The position numbers were made by a program, and so were the translations under genes. This document shows positions 50,661-58,081 of a stretch of DNA of 64,000 nt, piece by piece. How positions within the stretch are numbered: the stretch's first letter is position 1; each line of letters starts with the position of its first letter. Under the pieces are notes generated by a model. That model was not told the origin of the DNA and searched no databases. It saw only the letters and a list, made by a program, of their open reading frames with translations. The stretch is from assembly GCA_020725865.1 (NCBI GenBank), contig DYEC01000011.1:62001-126000 (forward strand), in the 5' to 3' direction. This stretch comes from Anaerolinea sp. Its GTDB lineage: Bacteria; Chloroflexota; Anaerolineae; Anaerolineales; Anaerolineaceae.

Positions 50661-51620
50661 ATGAAAAAATTGGCTTTGGTTTTTGCGCTATTACTGATTG
50701 CCGCTTCCGGCTGTGTGCCGCGAGGACCTTCGGACGCCGATATGGCAACGCGGGTGGCACAAATTCTGACCAGCTATCCGACCAATACCCTCAACCCGGC
50801 GATTTCGCCGACTTTGCCCGCAGAGGTGCAGGCTTCTCCCGAACAGCCGCCCACCGCCGCTCCGCCGACGGTTGAACCGCCCACTGCCACCCTGCCGCCG
50901 ACCGAAACGCCCCTGCCCAGCGAAACTCCCCTCCCTTCACTGACCCCCCTGCCTTCCATTACCCCAACGGTCACCCTGACGTTTACACCGAGCACCGTTC
51001 CCACCATGGTGCCCGGCGATCCGGTGGGCAAGCTGGGACCCGCCACCTCGACCGACCCGATGGATAGCCCGGACACCTGGCTCTGGCCCCTCGGCGCCAG
51101 CGAATTTACCGATATGCAGTTCAAAGACGGCGTCATGCTGGTTACTGCGCTCAAAGATATTTCGGGCTGGCGGCTGGAATCGAAAAAGACGCTGGAGAAC
51201 TTTTATATGGAAATGATCGCCCGACTGGAAAAATGCTCCGGCTCAGACAGCTACGGCATCATCTACCGCGTGCCGCAGCTTCAGCCTGCCGATCAGGGTT
51301 ATCTCTTTGGCTTCACTTGTGACGGGCGTTATTATCTCAAATCATGGGATGGTAAGGTACAGCCGGAAGGGCAAATGACCACTTTAATCCGCCCCACTAC
51401 CAGTTCGGCCATACAGCCGGGAGAGCGAGTCTTCAACCGGCTGGGTGTGATGGCAATCGGCAGCCGCATGATTCTTTACGCTAACGGCGTTTTGCTCACC
51501 GAGATCAATGACAGCAAATACAGCAAAGGTTACTGGGGTGTCTTTATTAATCAGGATTACACTCCTAACATGGTACTGCGCGTGGATCAGATGAGCTACT
51601 GGGAAAACCCCAGGCCGTAA
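50661..51620 (+). CDS. Lipoprotein with Pro/Thr-rich stalk and jelly-roll-like domain
   Basis: This 319-residue lipoprotein has lipobox AASGC (Cys18). Residues about 50-125 are a low-complexity stalk of TPLPS/PPTATLPP-like repeats, typical of Chloroflexota surface proteins. Residues about 140-315 are a beta-rich domain (SYGIIYRVPQ, YLFGFTCDGRYYLKSWDG) similar in shape to DUF1080/LamG-like sugar-binding folds. A GGGAG site precedes the ATG. It probably binds surface polysaccharide; no catalytic motif is visible. Confidence 0.75.
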   Translation: MKKLALVFALLLIAASGCVPRGPSDADMATRVAQILTSYPTNTLNPAISPTLPAEVQASPEQPPTAAPPTVEPPTATLPPTETPLPSETPLPSLTPLPSITPTVTLTFTPSTVPTMVPGDPVGKLGPATSTDPMDSPDTWLWPLGASEFTDMQFKDGVMLVTALKDISGWRLESKKTLENFYMEMIARLEKCSGSDSYGIIYRVPQLQPADQGYLFGFTCDGRYYLKSWDGKVQPEGQMTTLIRPTTSSAIQPGERVFNRLGVMAIGSRMILYANGVLLTEINDSKYSKGYWGVFINQDYTPNMVLRVDQMSYWENPRP

Positions 51621-51631
51621 CGTATCGCAAA

Positions 51632-51675
51632 TAAAAAAAAGCACCCCTCACAGAATTTGAAATTCTGTGAGGGGT
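51632..51675. terminator. Strong bidirectional terminator
   Basis: A 16-bp perfect inverted repeat (51643-51658 with 51660-51675) has ACCCCTCACAGAATTT as its left arm. An A run at 51633-51640 serves as the T run for the minus-strand ferritin-like gene; the plus side has a weaker T run. The core CCTCACAG resembles the terminators at 9.14 and 10.81 kb. Confidence 0.9.
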
Positions 51676-51686
51676 TTGACTATTTT

Positions 51687-52193
51687 TTACGAAAGAACGC
51701 GGATTTTCTGACGCTCCAGACGACTGTTGTAGGGAGTAGGTAGCTCGGCTAGCTTATTAATATGATCGTTCAGGACGCTCCGCAAAAGCTCCTGCGACTT
51801 AAGACGCTCCGGGGGGGTGAAGTATGTTACAACAAAAGTGAAGAGCGAGTTGACTTCCGAGTTTTCCAGCTCGGTTGCCAGTTGATATGCATCCTCCAGT
51901 GTGTGAATACTGCTGAGATGATCTTTGACCAACCGGCGGCGCAATTTCTGAACCTGTTGAAATAAACTTCCGTCGGCTGTTTCTTCCAATCTCTCTGCAC
52001 TGATTTCGCTACGCAATTCTCTCAAATATCGGGCATGCCCCGCTTCTTCATCGGCGTATGACTTCCAAAAGTGAGCAATCTGCGGATGATGCGCAAATTG
52101 TTTTTCAAAGGAACGATAAACCTTTTCGGCAGTTTCCTCTGCGGCGATGGTCAAATCAAACAGCTCATTGAAGGTTAATTTGTCCTTTGTCAT
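51687..52193 (-). CDS. Ferritin-like/rubrerythrin-type diiron protein
   Basis: This 168-residue protein looks like a four-helix bundle with two candidate iron-binding segments: AAEETAEKVYRSF with YADEEAGHARYLREL, then ATELENSEVNSLFTF with LNDHINKL. These carry Glu and ExxH ligands like erythrin-vacuolar-iron and rubrerythrin domains. There is no rubredoxin domain. It may protect against peroxide or store iron. ATG 52193 is preferred over a TTG 11 codons upstream. Confidence 0.72.
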   Translation of the reverse strand: MTKDKLTFNELFDLTIAAEETAEKVYRSFEKQFAHHPQIAHFWKSYADEEAGHARYLRELRSEISAERLEETADGSLFQQVQKLRRRLVKDHLSSIHTLEDAYQLATELENSEVNSLFTFVVTYFTPPERLKSQELLRSVLNDHINKLAELPTPYNSRLERQKIRVLS

Positions 52194-52240
52194 GTTCTTC
52201 TTTGTGTTATCAGCATTTACCGTCAAGATTGTGTTTTTAG

Positions 52241-52275
52241 AGAAAACCGCCTGAATTTTACCATGTCAGGCGGTT
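52241..52275 (-). terminator. Intrinsic terminator of the sulfur operon
   Basis: AACCGCCTGA (52245-52254) pairs perfectly with TCAGGCGGTT (52266-52275). On the minus strand the hairpin is followed by TTCT and further T, just after the DsrE2-like gene. Confidence 0.85.
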
Positions 52276-52298
52276 CATAGATAATTTTTTGGAAGTGG

Positions 52299-52799
52299 CT
52301 AGATGAAGATAATCTGTGCGCCTTCGGTCATGTCAATAAAATCTGAGGCGGTGACGATATCCTGAACGCCATCCAGAAAGTCCTCTTTCTTCAAGCCCAT
52401 CATATCTACCGTCATCTTACAGGCATAGAGCTTGGCGCCGGCATCTGCCAGCATCTGGATATATTCGCGCACCGGCGGAACGCCCAGTTCATTCATTTTC
52501 TTTTTCATCAACGCGGTGGCGAAAGCGGTCATTCCAGGCAGAACACCCATGATATTTGGAATGCCCAGATTGCCCGGGATGCCCATCATGCTCATCTTCA
52601 TGCTGGTGTTTGCCACTGGTGGGATTTCCAGATGGTCCACGCGCGCCTTGTTGATCAGGTCCAGCCCCCAGAAGGTGAAGAAGATGGTCACATCCACACC
52701 ATTGCCCAGCGCCGCCCAACCCATAATCAGCGCCGGATATGCCATATCCAGATTGCCCTTCGAGCAGATAAAAGCGATTTTTCTTGGTTCGTCAGCCAT
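52299..52799 (-). CDS. DsrE2-like sulfur carrier protein
   Basis: This 166-residue protein belongs to the DsrE/DsrF-like group, DsrE2 branch: FICSKGNLDMAYPALIMGWA at the N-terminus, TIFFTFWGLDLI, a Met/Pro-rich hydrophobic middle and C127 in AKLYACKMTVDMMG. That cysteine is the expected persulfide-carrying residue; C12 is a second candidate. DsrE2 proteins relay sulfane sulfur to TusA or TusE-type partners. It is the last gene of the operon with a TusE/DsrC-like gene (28 bases upstream), sqr and a regulator. Confidence 0.85.
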   Translation of the reverse strand: MADEPRKIAFICSKGNLDMAYPALIMGWAALGNGVDVTIFFTFWGLDLINKARVDHLEIPPVANTSMKMSMMGIPGNLGIPNIMGVLPGMTAFATALMKKKMNELGVPPVREYIQMLADAGAKLYACKMTVDMMGLKKEDFLDGVQDIVTASDFIDMTEGAQIIFI

Positions 52800-52827
52800 T
52801 GTCAGGTTCTCCTTTGATCAAATGAAT

Positions 52828-53145
52828 TTATACACAGCCTTCCGGTTTGCCCAGCCCGGCAATGCGGGCAACTTTCTTGGCGGGTCCTTTGGGGAACAGG
52901 GTGAACAGCTCTTTCGTGGGAACACCTGCGCCAGTGGTAATAGTACGCAGCGTGGGCGCTTTGCCGCTTGCCAAGCCGGCCTGACGGCAAAAATCAATCA
53001 CTTTCCAGTGAGCCTCAGTCAAAGTTTCAATGCCCTCTTCTTTGGCGATTTCGACGGCGATTTCTTTAGTCCAGTCGGCGGGATTGAGCATGAAGCCTTC
53101 TTCGTTCACTTCGACAGTTTTTCCTGCATAAGTACGTGTTGGCAT
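52828..53145 (-). CDS. TusE/DsrC-family sulfur carrier with single C-terminal cysteine
   Basis: This 105-residue protein has the standard length and fold features of TusE/DsrC (NPADWTKEIAVEIAKEEGIE, LTEAHWKVIDFCRQAG, LFTLFPKGPAKKVARIAGL). The flexible arm ends GKPEGCV with the conserved penultimate C104. The second arm cysteine of true DsrC, 11 residues earlier, is A93. It is therefore a one-cysteine TusE-type acceptor and not a substrate of dissimilatory sulfite reductase through a trisulfide. It likely accepts sulfur from the DsrE2 protein next to it. Confidence 0.9.
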   Translation of the reverse strand: MPTRTYAGKTVEVNEEGFMLNPADWTKEIAVEIAKEEGIETLTEAHWKVIDFCRQAGLASGKAPTLRTITTGAGVPTKELFTLFPKGPAKKVARIAGLGKPEGCV

Positions 53146-53181
53146 AGTTTTACCTCCAGATAGAAAATGGTCTCATACAAA

Positions 53182-54444
53182 TCAGGCGGACATGCCAGCC
53201 TGTGATTTCAACAAATCGGTACGCTTGCCGGCCATGCTCATGGTTGCCGGCAGCGGCAGTTTCAAACCGCGCATTAAGATATTCCAGTACATCCAGCTAA
53301 AGCCCAGCTTACCAATGTGGTTTATATAGGATTCCTGCAGCAATGAGAACGGTCCTAGCAAAGGCACCGGGAAACGGCCGGGTAGTGGTTCAACCTTGTA
53401 GTTGAAATCGAGCAGTAAGGCTTTGCCGTCGCCGGATTCGACAAAGCAATTGGCGTGACCGTCAAAGCTTTCTTCCAGTTCTTTGCCCTCGATATATTGC
53501 AGGAAGTTCTCGCTGAACAAGTCAACGGAATAATGCGCCACCGCGCCGGCTTTGGAAGTAGGCAGGTTTGCGGCGTCACCCAGCGCAAAGATATTGGCGT
53601 ATTTTGTAGACAGGAAAGTATGGGGATTGACGGTCACATAATTTAAGTCGTCGCCCAGTCCGGCATTGCCAACGGCTTCAGCGCCCTTGTTAAGCGGCAC
53701 AGTGACCAGCAAATCATACTCCACCTCGCGCTCGTCGTAGGAAATGATCTTCTTTGCGTCCGGGTCGGCGCGTTCGATGTAGAAATCGGGTTCGACAATG
53801 ATATTCTTGCGTTCCAGTAAATCCCCCAGCAGTTTGGAAGCGACCGGCTTGGTAAAAGCACCGGAAAGCGGTGTAGCATATACCAGTTCAACACGGTCGC
53901 GTATGCCGCGCTTGCGGAAGTAAGAATCTGCCAGCATGAGAAATTCCAGCGGCGCCACCGGGCATTTGATCGGGTTCTCAACTACATTGACCACCAGCCG
54001 CCCGCCCTGCCAGTTGCGCAGTTTTTCAGCCAGTGCCACCGCGCCGTCCAATGTGTAGAAGTTGTGGATGGATTTACCCCACTCGTGTTCTGCCAGACCA
54101 GGGGTTTCTTCGGGGTGAATATCTGTGCCGGTGGCAATGATCAGATAATCATAGTCCAGCACATCACCGTTGGTCAGGCGTACACGATTGTGGTCGGGCT
54201 CGATGGCTTCGAGCTTTGATTGAATCAATCGGGCGCGGGAAGGAATGTATTTTGCTTTGGGCTGGATGACATCATCCCTGCCATACGTACCGAAGGGGAT
54301 AAACAGGTATCCGGCCTGATAGTGATGCAGAGGGTCCTGATCCACCAGCGTTATCTGCCATTCATTCATGTTCAGCATGCGGTTGAGACGATTGGCGACC
54401 ATGGTGCCAGCAGTGCCGGCGCCCAGAATTAATAGTTTTTTCAT
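53182..54444 (-). CDS. Sulfide:quinone oxidoreductase-like flavoprotein
   Basis: This 420-residue flavoprotein has the N-terminal FAD motif LGAGTAGTMVANRL, the central VVNVVENPIKCPVAPLEF with C161 and a later GHANCFVESGDGKALLLDF with C333. These two cysteines match the redox-active pair of SQR. FALGDAANLPTSKAG binds FAD, and the C-terminal amphipathic segment would dock it to the membrane. It should oxidise sulfide to polysulfide and reduce quinone. Its ATG overlaps the stop of the regulator gene (ATGA), so the genes are coupled. Confidence 0.88.
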   Translation of the reverse strand: MKKLLILGAGTAGTMVANRLNRMLNMNEWQITLVDQDPLHHYQAGYLFIPFGTYGRDDVIQPKAKYIPSRARLIQSKLEAIEPDHNRVRLTNGDVLDYDYLIIATGTDIHPEETPGLAEHEWGKSIHNFYTLDGAVALAEKLRNWQGGRLVVNVVENPIKCPVAPLEFLMLADSYFRKRGIRDRVELVYATPLSGAFTKPVASKLLGDLLERKNIIVEPDFYIERADPDAKKIISYDEREVEYDLLVTVPLNKGAEAVGNAGLGDDLNYVTVNPHTFLSTKYANIFALGDAANLPTSKAGAVAHYSVDLFSENFLQYIEGKELEESFDGHANCFVESGDGKALLLDFNYKVEPLPGRFPVPLLGPFSLLQESYINHIGKLGFSWMYWNILMRGLKLPLPATMSMAGKRTDLLKSQAGMSA

Positions 54445-55211
54445 GGTACAAACTCCTGAGAGGTTAGTTGAGTTAAACTGGCAATTTGTTTGAGGCGCTT
54501 GATAAAGCCGGTGCGTTCACGCAGGATGCTTTCTACTGCTCGGGCAGCGGCAAAGGGCCAGCCATCTACCTGTGCCTGGCGTTCAGGATCAATGACCAGT
54601 ATGTCAGTTGCTGCTTGAAGCAAAACTTCTTGCGGCAGATTGTGCCGGCGTGCAAGGTTTTGGATAGCGATTACCTGTTGGGCGGTTTCAGGCGCCTGTG
54701 CATAAAACTGACCCGCTAGAAACCAGCCAACCAGGTTGCTTTCGTCCCGAATTGGGGCAGCCAGATACTGCAAGCCGGCGTGGCAGGTGAGATAACCTCT
54801 GCCGGCAGTACCCTGACGGGCAAACGCGCGCCAGGACTCACGGCAAGCTTGTTGCCCGGATGGGCTTTTCAGCACGGTCTGGCAGAAAGCACATGGATGG
54901 CTGGCTTCTGTCAGCGGTTCGCCCTCCATATCCACTACCAAGCCGCTCACCTGACTGACCTCGCTGAAGAGGTCTTGAATGGTCTGCACGCAGTGAACCG
55001 GGAAAATGGTTTCCTCGCCGAGGTTTTCGGGCTGTGCTGGTTCGCTCTTGCCTACTCCAAGCAGCCGCTCAATTTCCTGCGCCGGAAAGCGCCACTGTGC
55101 GCCGACCTTGACACCCTTCAGACGCCCATCGGAAAGCATCCGATAGATGGTGATGCGGTCAACCTTGAGAATATCCTGAACCTGTCGAGTGGTAAGCAAA
55201 TCGTTTATCAT
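54441..55211 (-). CDS. Excisionase-type HTH regulator with PocR sensory domain
   Basis: This 256-residue protein starts with a MerR/excisionase-like helix-turn-helix (residues 3-52: TTRQVQDILKVDRITIYRML, then KGVKVGAQWRFPAQEIERLL). It continues with a PocR domain (about 75-230) that has the cysteine set HPCAFC, QQACRESW and YLTCHAG, ending in YLAAPIRDESNLVGWFLAGQ. PocR domains sense small ligands, and their conserved cysteines may bind metal or react with thiols or sulfane sulfur. As first gene of the sqr operon it is likely a sulfide- or redox-responsive regulator of its own operon. ATG 55211 is chosen for the domain boundary and promoter distance. Confidence 0.82.
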   Translation of the reverse strand: MINDLLTTRQVQDILKVDRITIYRMLSDGRLKGVKVGAQWRFPAQEIERLLGVGKSEPAQPENLGEETIFPVHCVQTIQDLFSEVSQVSGLVVDMEGEPLTEASHPCAFCQTVLKSPSGQQACRESWRAFARQGTAGRGYLTCHAGLQYLAAPIRDESNLVGWFLAGQFYAQAPETAQQVIAIQNLARRHNLPQEVLLQAATDILVIDPERQAQVDGWPFAAARAVESILRERTGFIKRLKQIASLTQLTSQEFVP

Positions 55212-55230
55212 GTTATATCTTGCTATATCA

Positions 55231-55259
55231 TTCACTAGTGAAAAATATAACATGTTATA
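55231..55259 (-). promoter_or_regulatory. Palindromes at the -10 and start of the sulfur operon
   Basis: TATAACATGTTATA (55246-55259) is a perfect 14-bp palindrome covering part of the -10 and spacer. TTCACTAGTGAA (55231-55242) is a perfect 12-bp palindrome at the predicted start site. The half site CATGTTATA recurs at 55209-55217. These are candidate operators for the operon's own HTH regulator. Confidence 0.65.
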
Positions 55260-55272
55260 ACAAAAAAGTCAA
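55244..55272 (-). promoter_or_regulatory. Promoter of the sulfur operon
   Basis: On the minus strand TTGACT (55272-55267), a 17-base spacer and TATATT (55249-55244) predict a start near 55236, about 25 bases before the regulator ATG. Confidence 0.8.
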
Positions 55273-55274
55273 TA

Positions 55275-55288
55275 GTGACAAATGTCAC
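55275..55288 (-). promoter_or_regulatory. CRP/FNR-type operator of the sulfur operon
   Basis: GTGACAAATGTCAC fits the GTGA-N6-TCAC core of CRP/FNR-family sites. Its centre lies about 41-46 bases upstream of the predicted start, the usual position for class II activation. It implies control by a CRP/FNR-like activator in addition to the operon's own regulator. Confidence 0.7.
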
Positions 55289-55357
55289 ATTATACAAACT
55301 TATATAAACACCCATTGGTTTCAAGCAGCTGGTGCAAAACTGGCATCGCTGGCGCGT

Positions 55358-55387
55358 TAAAATCCGCGCACGCAGCAGTGTGCGCGG
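55358..55387 (-). terminator. Hairpin terminator after the acetyltransferase operon
   Basis: CCGCGCAC (55364-55371) pairs with GTGCGCGG (55380-55387). On the minus strand it is followed by ATTTTAA. A second small hairpin, GGATGC/GCATCC, lies at about 55408-55426. Confidence 0.65.
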
Positions 55388-55453
55388 GTTTGACCACCTT
55401 GCTCGAGGGATGCCTGAAAAGCATCCGGAATTACCCTATAAATAGCCTGTGTT

Positions 55454-55966
55454 CTACAACTCTTGAAACTCTTCCTGAAAGCACACCATGCCGCTTTGAC
55501 CGCTCAGCGCGCCGGGCTGTAGTTCCAGTGCCATGAAGACCTCGTCCGGCACGTCAGTGGCATAGCGTATCCCCCAGCGGCTGGCGGGCAGAAAGCCGAA
55601 GCGCGGATAATATTCAGCATGACCCAGCACGATCACCGCCGCAAAGCCGAGTTGTTTCAGCGCTTCCAATCCGGCACGCACCAGCAGCGAGCCGATGCCG
55701 CGTCGTTGCAATTCGGGCTGTACCGCCATCGGCGCCAGCCCAACTGCGTCGAAGAATGTGCCGTCTTCCTTTTCAATGGTCACGGGGGTAAAAAAGATAT
55801 GCCCCACCACCGCGCCGTCAAAATCTGCCACCAGCGAAAGCAGATATGCCCCGCGGGCGCGCAGTTTATCCACCGCCTCTGCTTCGGCTTCGGTAGGAAA
55901 GGCGCGTACATAGAGGCTGTGGACGGCGGGCAGGTCTTCAGGACGTTCCGGACGGATTTGCAGCAT
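55454..55966 (-). CDS. GNAT-family N-acetyltransferase
   Basis: This 170-residue protein has the GNAT core. LAPMAVQPELQRRGIGSLLVRAGLE is motif A, with the acetyl-CoA pyrophosphate loop QRRGIG, and VIVLGHAEYYPRFGFLPAS is the motif B region typical of the YhbS group. ATG 55966 follows AAAGGG. It overlaps the end of the preceding membrane-protein gene by 29 bases. The substrate is unknown. Confidence 0.88.
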   Translation of the reverse strand: MLQIRPERPEDLPAVHSLYVRAFPTEAEAEAVDKLRARGAYLLSLVADFDGAVVGHIFFTPVTIEKEDGTFFDAVGLAPMAVQPELQRRGIGSLLVRAGLEALKQLGFAAVIVLGHAEYYPRFGFLPASRWGIRYATDVPDEVFMALELQPGALSGQSGMVCFQEEFQEL

Positions 55967-57410
55967 CTTGTTGCCCTTTCTTTTGCAGGCGTTTTTCCCG
56001 CCAAACCAGTCCCAGCAGCACAACCAGGCTGATGGCACTTATCCCCGCGCCAATTGCCAGCAGGGTAATATAGGGCGGGTCGGGATGGTTGGCGACTGTC
56101 TTGATCGCCAGATTGACCGGCGTGGTCGGAAAGGCGGCAAAGGCTTCGGTGACCTGCCAGGCTTTCAGGTGCTGCCACAGGTCATGAATGATCAGCAGGA
56201 TGACCCCAAGCCAGGCAGTCTTTTCCGCCGGCGAGGATTTGCGCCGGTTCAGCCAGCGCTGGAATTGCACCGCTCCCAGCACCAGCAGAAAAACCAGCGG
56301 CAGGATAATCATGCGGATGCTGGCGCGCTCGCCGGAAAAGATGGGCACGGGCAGCAGGCGCATCAGGCGGTAGAAACGCCCGATGGAGAGCAATACCATG
56401 CCCCAAACCGGCAGTAACAACTGTGGGTAGAGAGTTTCGCGCCGCCTGAGCCAACCGTACACGCCAAAGGCAAATAGAAATGCTGCCCCTGCCGCTCCGA
56501 GATACAGGTCATATTCCCACCACCCCAGCGGGCTGAGCATGTTACGCACGTCCAGCGATTCGTGAGGGAATTTGATGCTGAGCATCGAATTGAATACGTC
56601 AAAGAACGTTGGATAGCCGCCGAGAAATTCACTATCGAACTCGCCCAGATGCAGGGTGGGCGGCAACAACCGAACCATTGAGAGCAAAACGGCGAAGATG
56701 CCCGCCTTCAGGATGGGCAAGAGATGCTTCCACGAAGTCACTGCCAGCAGACCCAGAAAGATCATCGCCCAGATGTACTGGTGGAACGACCCCTGCAGGT
56801 ACATAAAGAATAACAGCAGGCTGGTGCGCGCCGCCCATGCCCATGAATGGTCACCGTCCAGCAGTTGAACGATCAGTGCCGCGAAGAGTGGAAAAAGGTA
56901 ATACCCTGCCCAGGTGATATGTCCGATGCTGTAATGTGCCAGAATATGACCGTTGAAATTGAAAAGAAAGAACAGGATGGTGAATGCCGCCAGCGAAAGC
57001 CGGAAACGTCGCCGTAGCCAGAGCAGCCCCAGCACTCCCAATGCATAGAGTAACCACGTGTTGACCAGAATGAACCGTCCCACTTCCAGCCAGCGCAGCA
57101 AGATGATCTGTGGCGAGATGAGCATATCCGGCAATGCCAGATAGCGATCGGTGATGTTACGCAGTGCCGAAGCATCCGGCATGTGCAGCGGCAGCACGCC
57201 CTTGATCACCGCATCGCGCAGGAAAGCCACGCGCGGCGCGTTGACTTCTGCCCAGTCATGAAAATCAAAAGGGATATTTCCCCAGTTCAGGAATTTGCCC
57301 CACAGCGCCGCCCCCGCCAGCGCCAGCCCGATCAGCCAGAACCAGCCCAGCCAGCGAAAACCCCGCTCTTCCTGCGGGTCAAACAGCGCGTCCAGCAGGC
57401 GGCTGAGCAA
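55938..57410 (-). CDS. Multi-span membrane protein of unknown function (GT-C-like)
   Basis: The 490-residue frame from TTG 57410 encodes about eleven hydrophobic spans and a long first outside loop (NIPFDFHDWAEVNAPRVAFL) reminiscent of GT-C glycosyltransferases, but no firm family. The start is uncertain. TTG 57410 has no ribosome site, while an in-frame ATT at 57437 is preceded by GGGGAGG at five bases and would extend the protein by nine residues. It lies 76 bases after the thioesterase gene and overlaps the acetyltransferase gene, so the three form an operon. Confidence 0.72.
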   Translation of the reverse strand: MLSRLLDALFDPQEERGFRWLGWFWLIGLALAGAALWGKFLNWGNIPFDFHDWAEVNAPRVAFLRDAVIKGVLPLHMPDASALRNITDRYLALPDMLISPQIILLRWLEVGRFILVNTWLLYALGVLGLLWLRRRFRLSLAAFTILFFLFNFNGHILAHYSIGHITWAGYYLFPLFAALIVQLLDGDHSWAWAARTSLLLFFMYLQGSFHQYIWAMIFLGLLAVTSWKHLLPILKAGIFAVLLSMVRLLPPTLHLGEFDSEFLGGYPTFFDVFNSMLSIKFPHESLDVRNMLSPLGWWEYDLYLGAAGAAFLFAFGVYGWLRRRETLYPQLLLPVWGMVLLSIGRFYRLMRLLPVPIFSGERASIRMIILPLVFLLVLGAVQFQRWLNRRKSSPAEKTAWLGVILLIIHDLWQHLKAWQVTEAFAAFPTTPVNLAIKTVANHPDPPYITLLAIGAGISAISLVVLLGLVWREKRLQKKGQQDAANPSGTS

Positions 57411-57485
57411 AGCAAGCGGTCGAAACAGATAAGAAATGGCTGCCTCCCCGCCGCCGGCGTTCTTACCCCGCCGGGCGGCATCGGT

Positions 57486-57923
57486 TTATGTCTGCTGCGG
57501 TCCGGGCGGGATGCCCTCAAATTCCGAAATCACCCGGCGCCAGTGATCCGGGATAGGCAGGCTGATTTGCCGGTGATAGTCAAACCCCACCGAGACGATT
57601 TCGCAGCGCGCCAGCACCTGCCCGCTCTGCCGGTCTTCGATTTGCGTCTCGTAGCGGATGCTCTTATTGCCCAGCCGGGCAACGCGCACACCGACCTGAA
57701 TATCCTGCCCCAGCCGGATTTGCCCCACATAAGCAATGTGCACATCGGCGGTGATGGTGCCCATGTCGTGAAAACTTTTGCCGTCAAACAGCCCCAGCGA
57801 CATCATATAAGCCAGCCGCGCCTGCTCGATATACGCCAGAAAGCGGGTGTTGTTGACATGCCACTGCGGATCAAGGTCGCCGTAGCGCACCTGAATGGGG
57901 TAGTAAAACTTGAAATCAGCCAT
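57486..57923 (-). CDS. 4-hydroxybenzoyl-CoA thioesterase-type (hot-dog fold) acyl-CoA thioesterase
   Basis: This 145-residue single hot-dog protein has VRYGDLDPQWHVNNTRFLAYIEQAR near the N-terminus, with the aspartate and the HVNN motif of the 4HBT family, and RYETQIEDRQSGQVLARCE in the core. It hydrolyses acyl-CoA esters; chain preference is unknown. The ATG lies six bases after a perfect TATAAT and has no Shine-Dalgarno, so the transcript is probably leaderless. Confidence 0.88.
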   Translation of the reverse strand: MADFKFYYPIQVRYGDLDPQWHVNNTRFLAYIEQARLAYMMSLGLFDGKSFHDMGTITADVHIAYVGQIRLGQDIQVGVRVARLGNKSIRYETQIEDRQSGQVLARCEIVSVGFDYHRQISLPIPDHWRRVISEFEGIPPGPQQT

Positions 57924-57929
57924 GCCGAC

Positions 57930-57935
57930 ATTATA
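57930..57935 (-). promoter_or_regulatory. -10 element for a leaderless thioesterase transcript
   Basis: On the minus strand TATAAT ends six bases before the ATG at 57923; no ribosome binding site and no clear -35. Confidence 0.55.
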
Positions 57936-58081
57936 CCGTGAATTTACCAGAGGCAGAAATGGACGCCAGACAGCTTTCCTTCACAAAGCGGTTCTTTTAT
58001 GAGACAATTCGGCGGGTAAAACCCTGACTGCACAAAGGTCTCCCTTGTGCCGGTCGACTTCTAGAATTCAAGGCTGAAGTC

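Noticed and set aside
49975-50760. Long minus-strand open frame of 261 codons
   Set aside because: It runs antisense to the adenosine-specific kinase gene, which has a clear family match and ribosome site; the minus frame has no recognisable protein features.
52828-53145. True DsrC of dissimilatory sulfite reduction
   Set aside because: The second C-terminal-arm cysteine is alanine and no dsrAB genes are in the window.
58053-58069. SalI, XbaI and EcoRI sites overlapping within 17 bases, resembling a cloning polylinker
   Set aside because: Flanking sequence on both sides is continuous with the local genome style and leads directly into a normal gene; one such cluster in 64 kb can be chance, and no vector sequence surrounds it.
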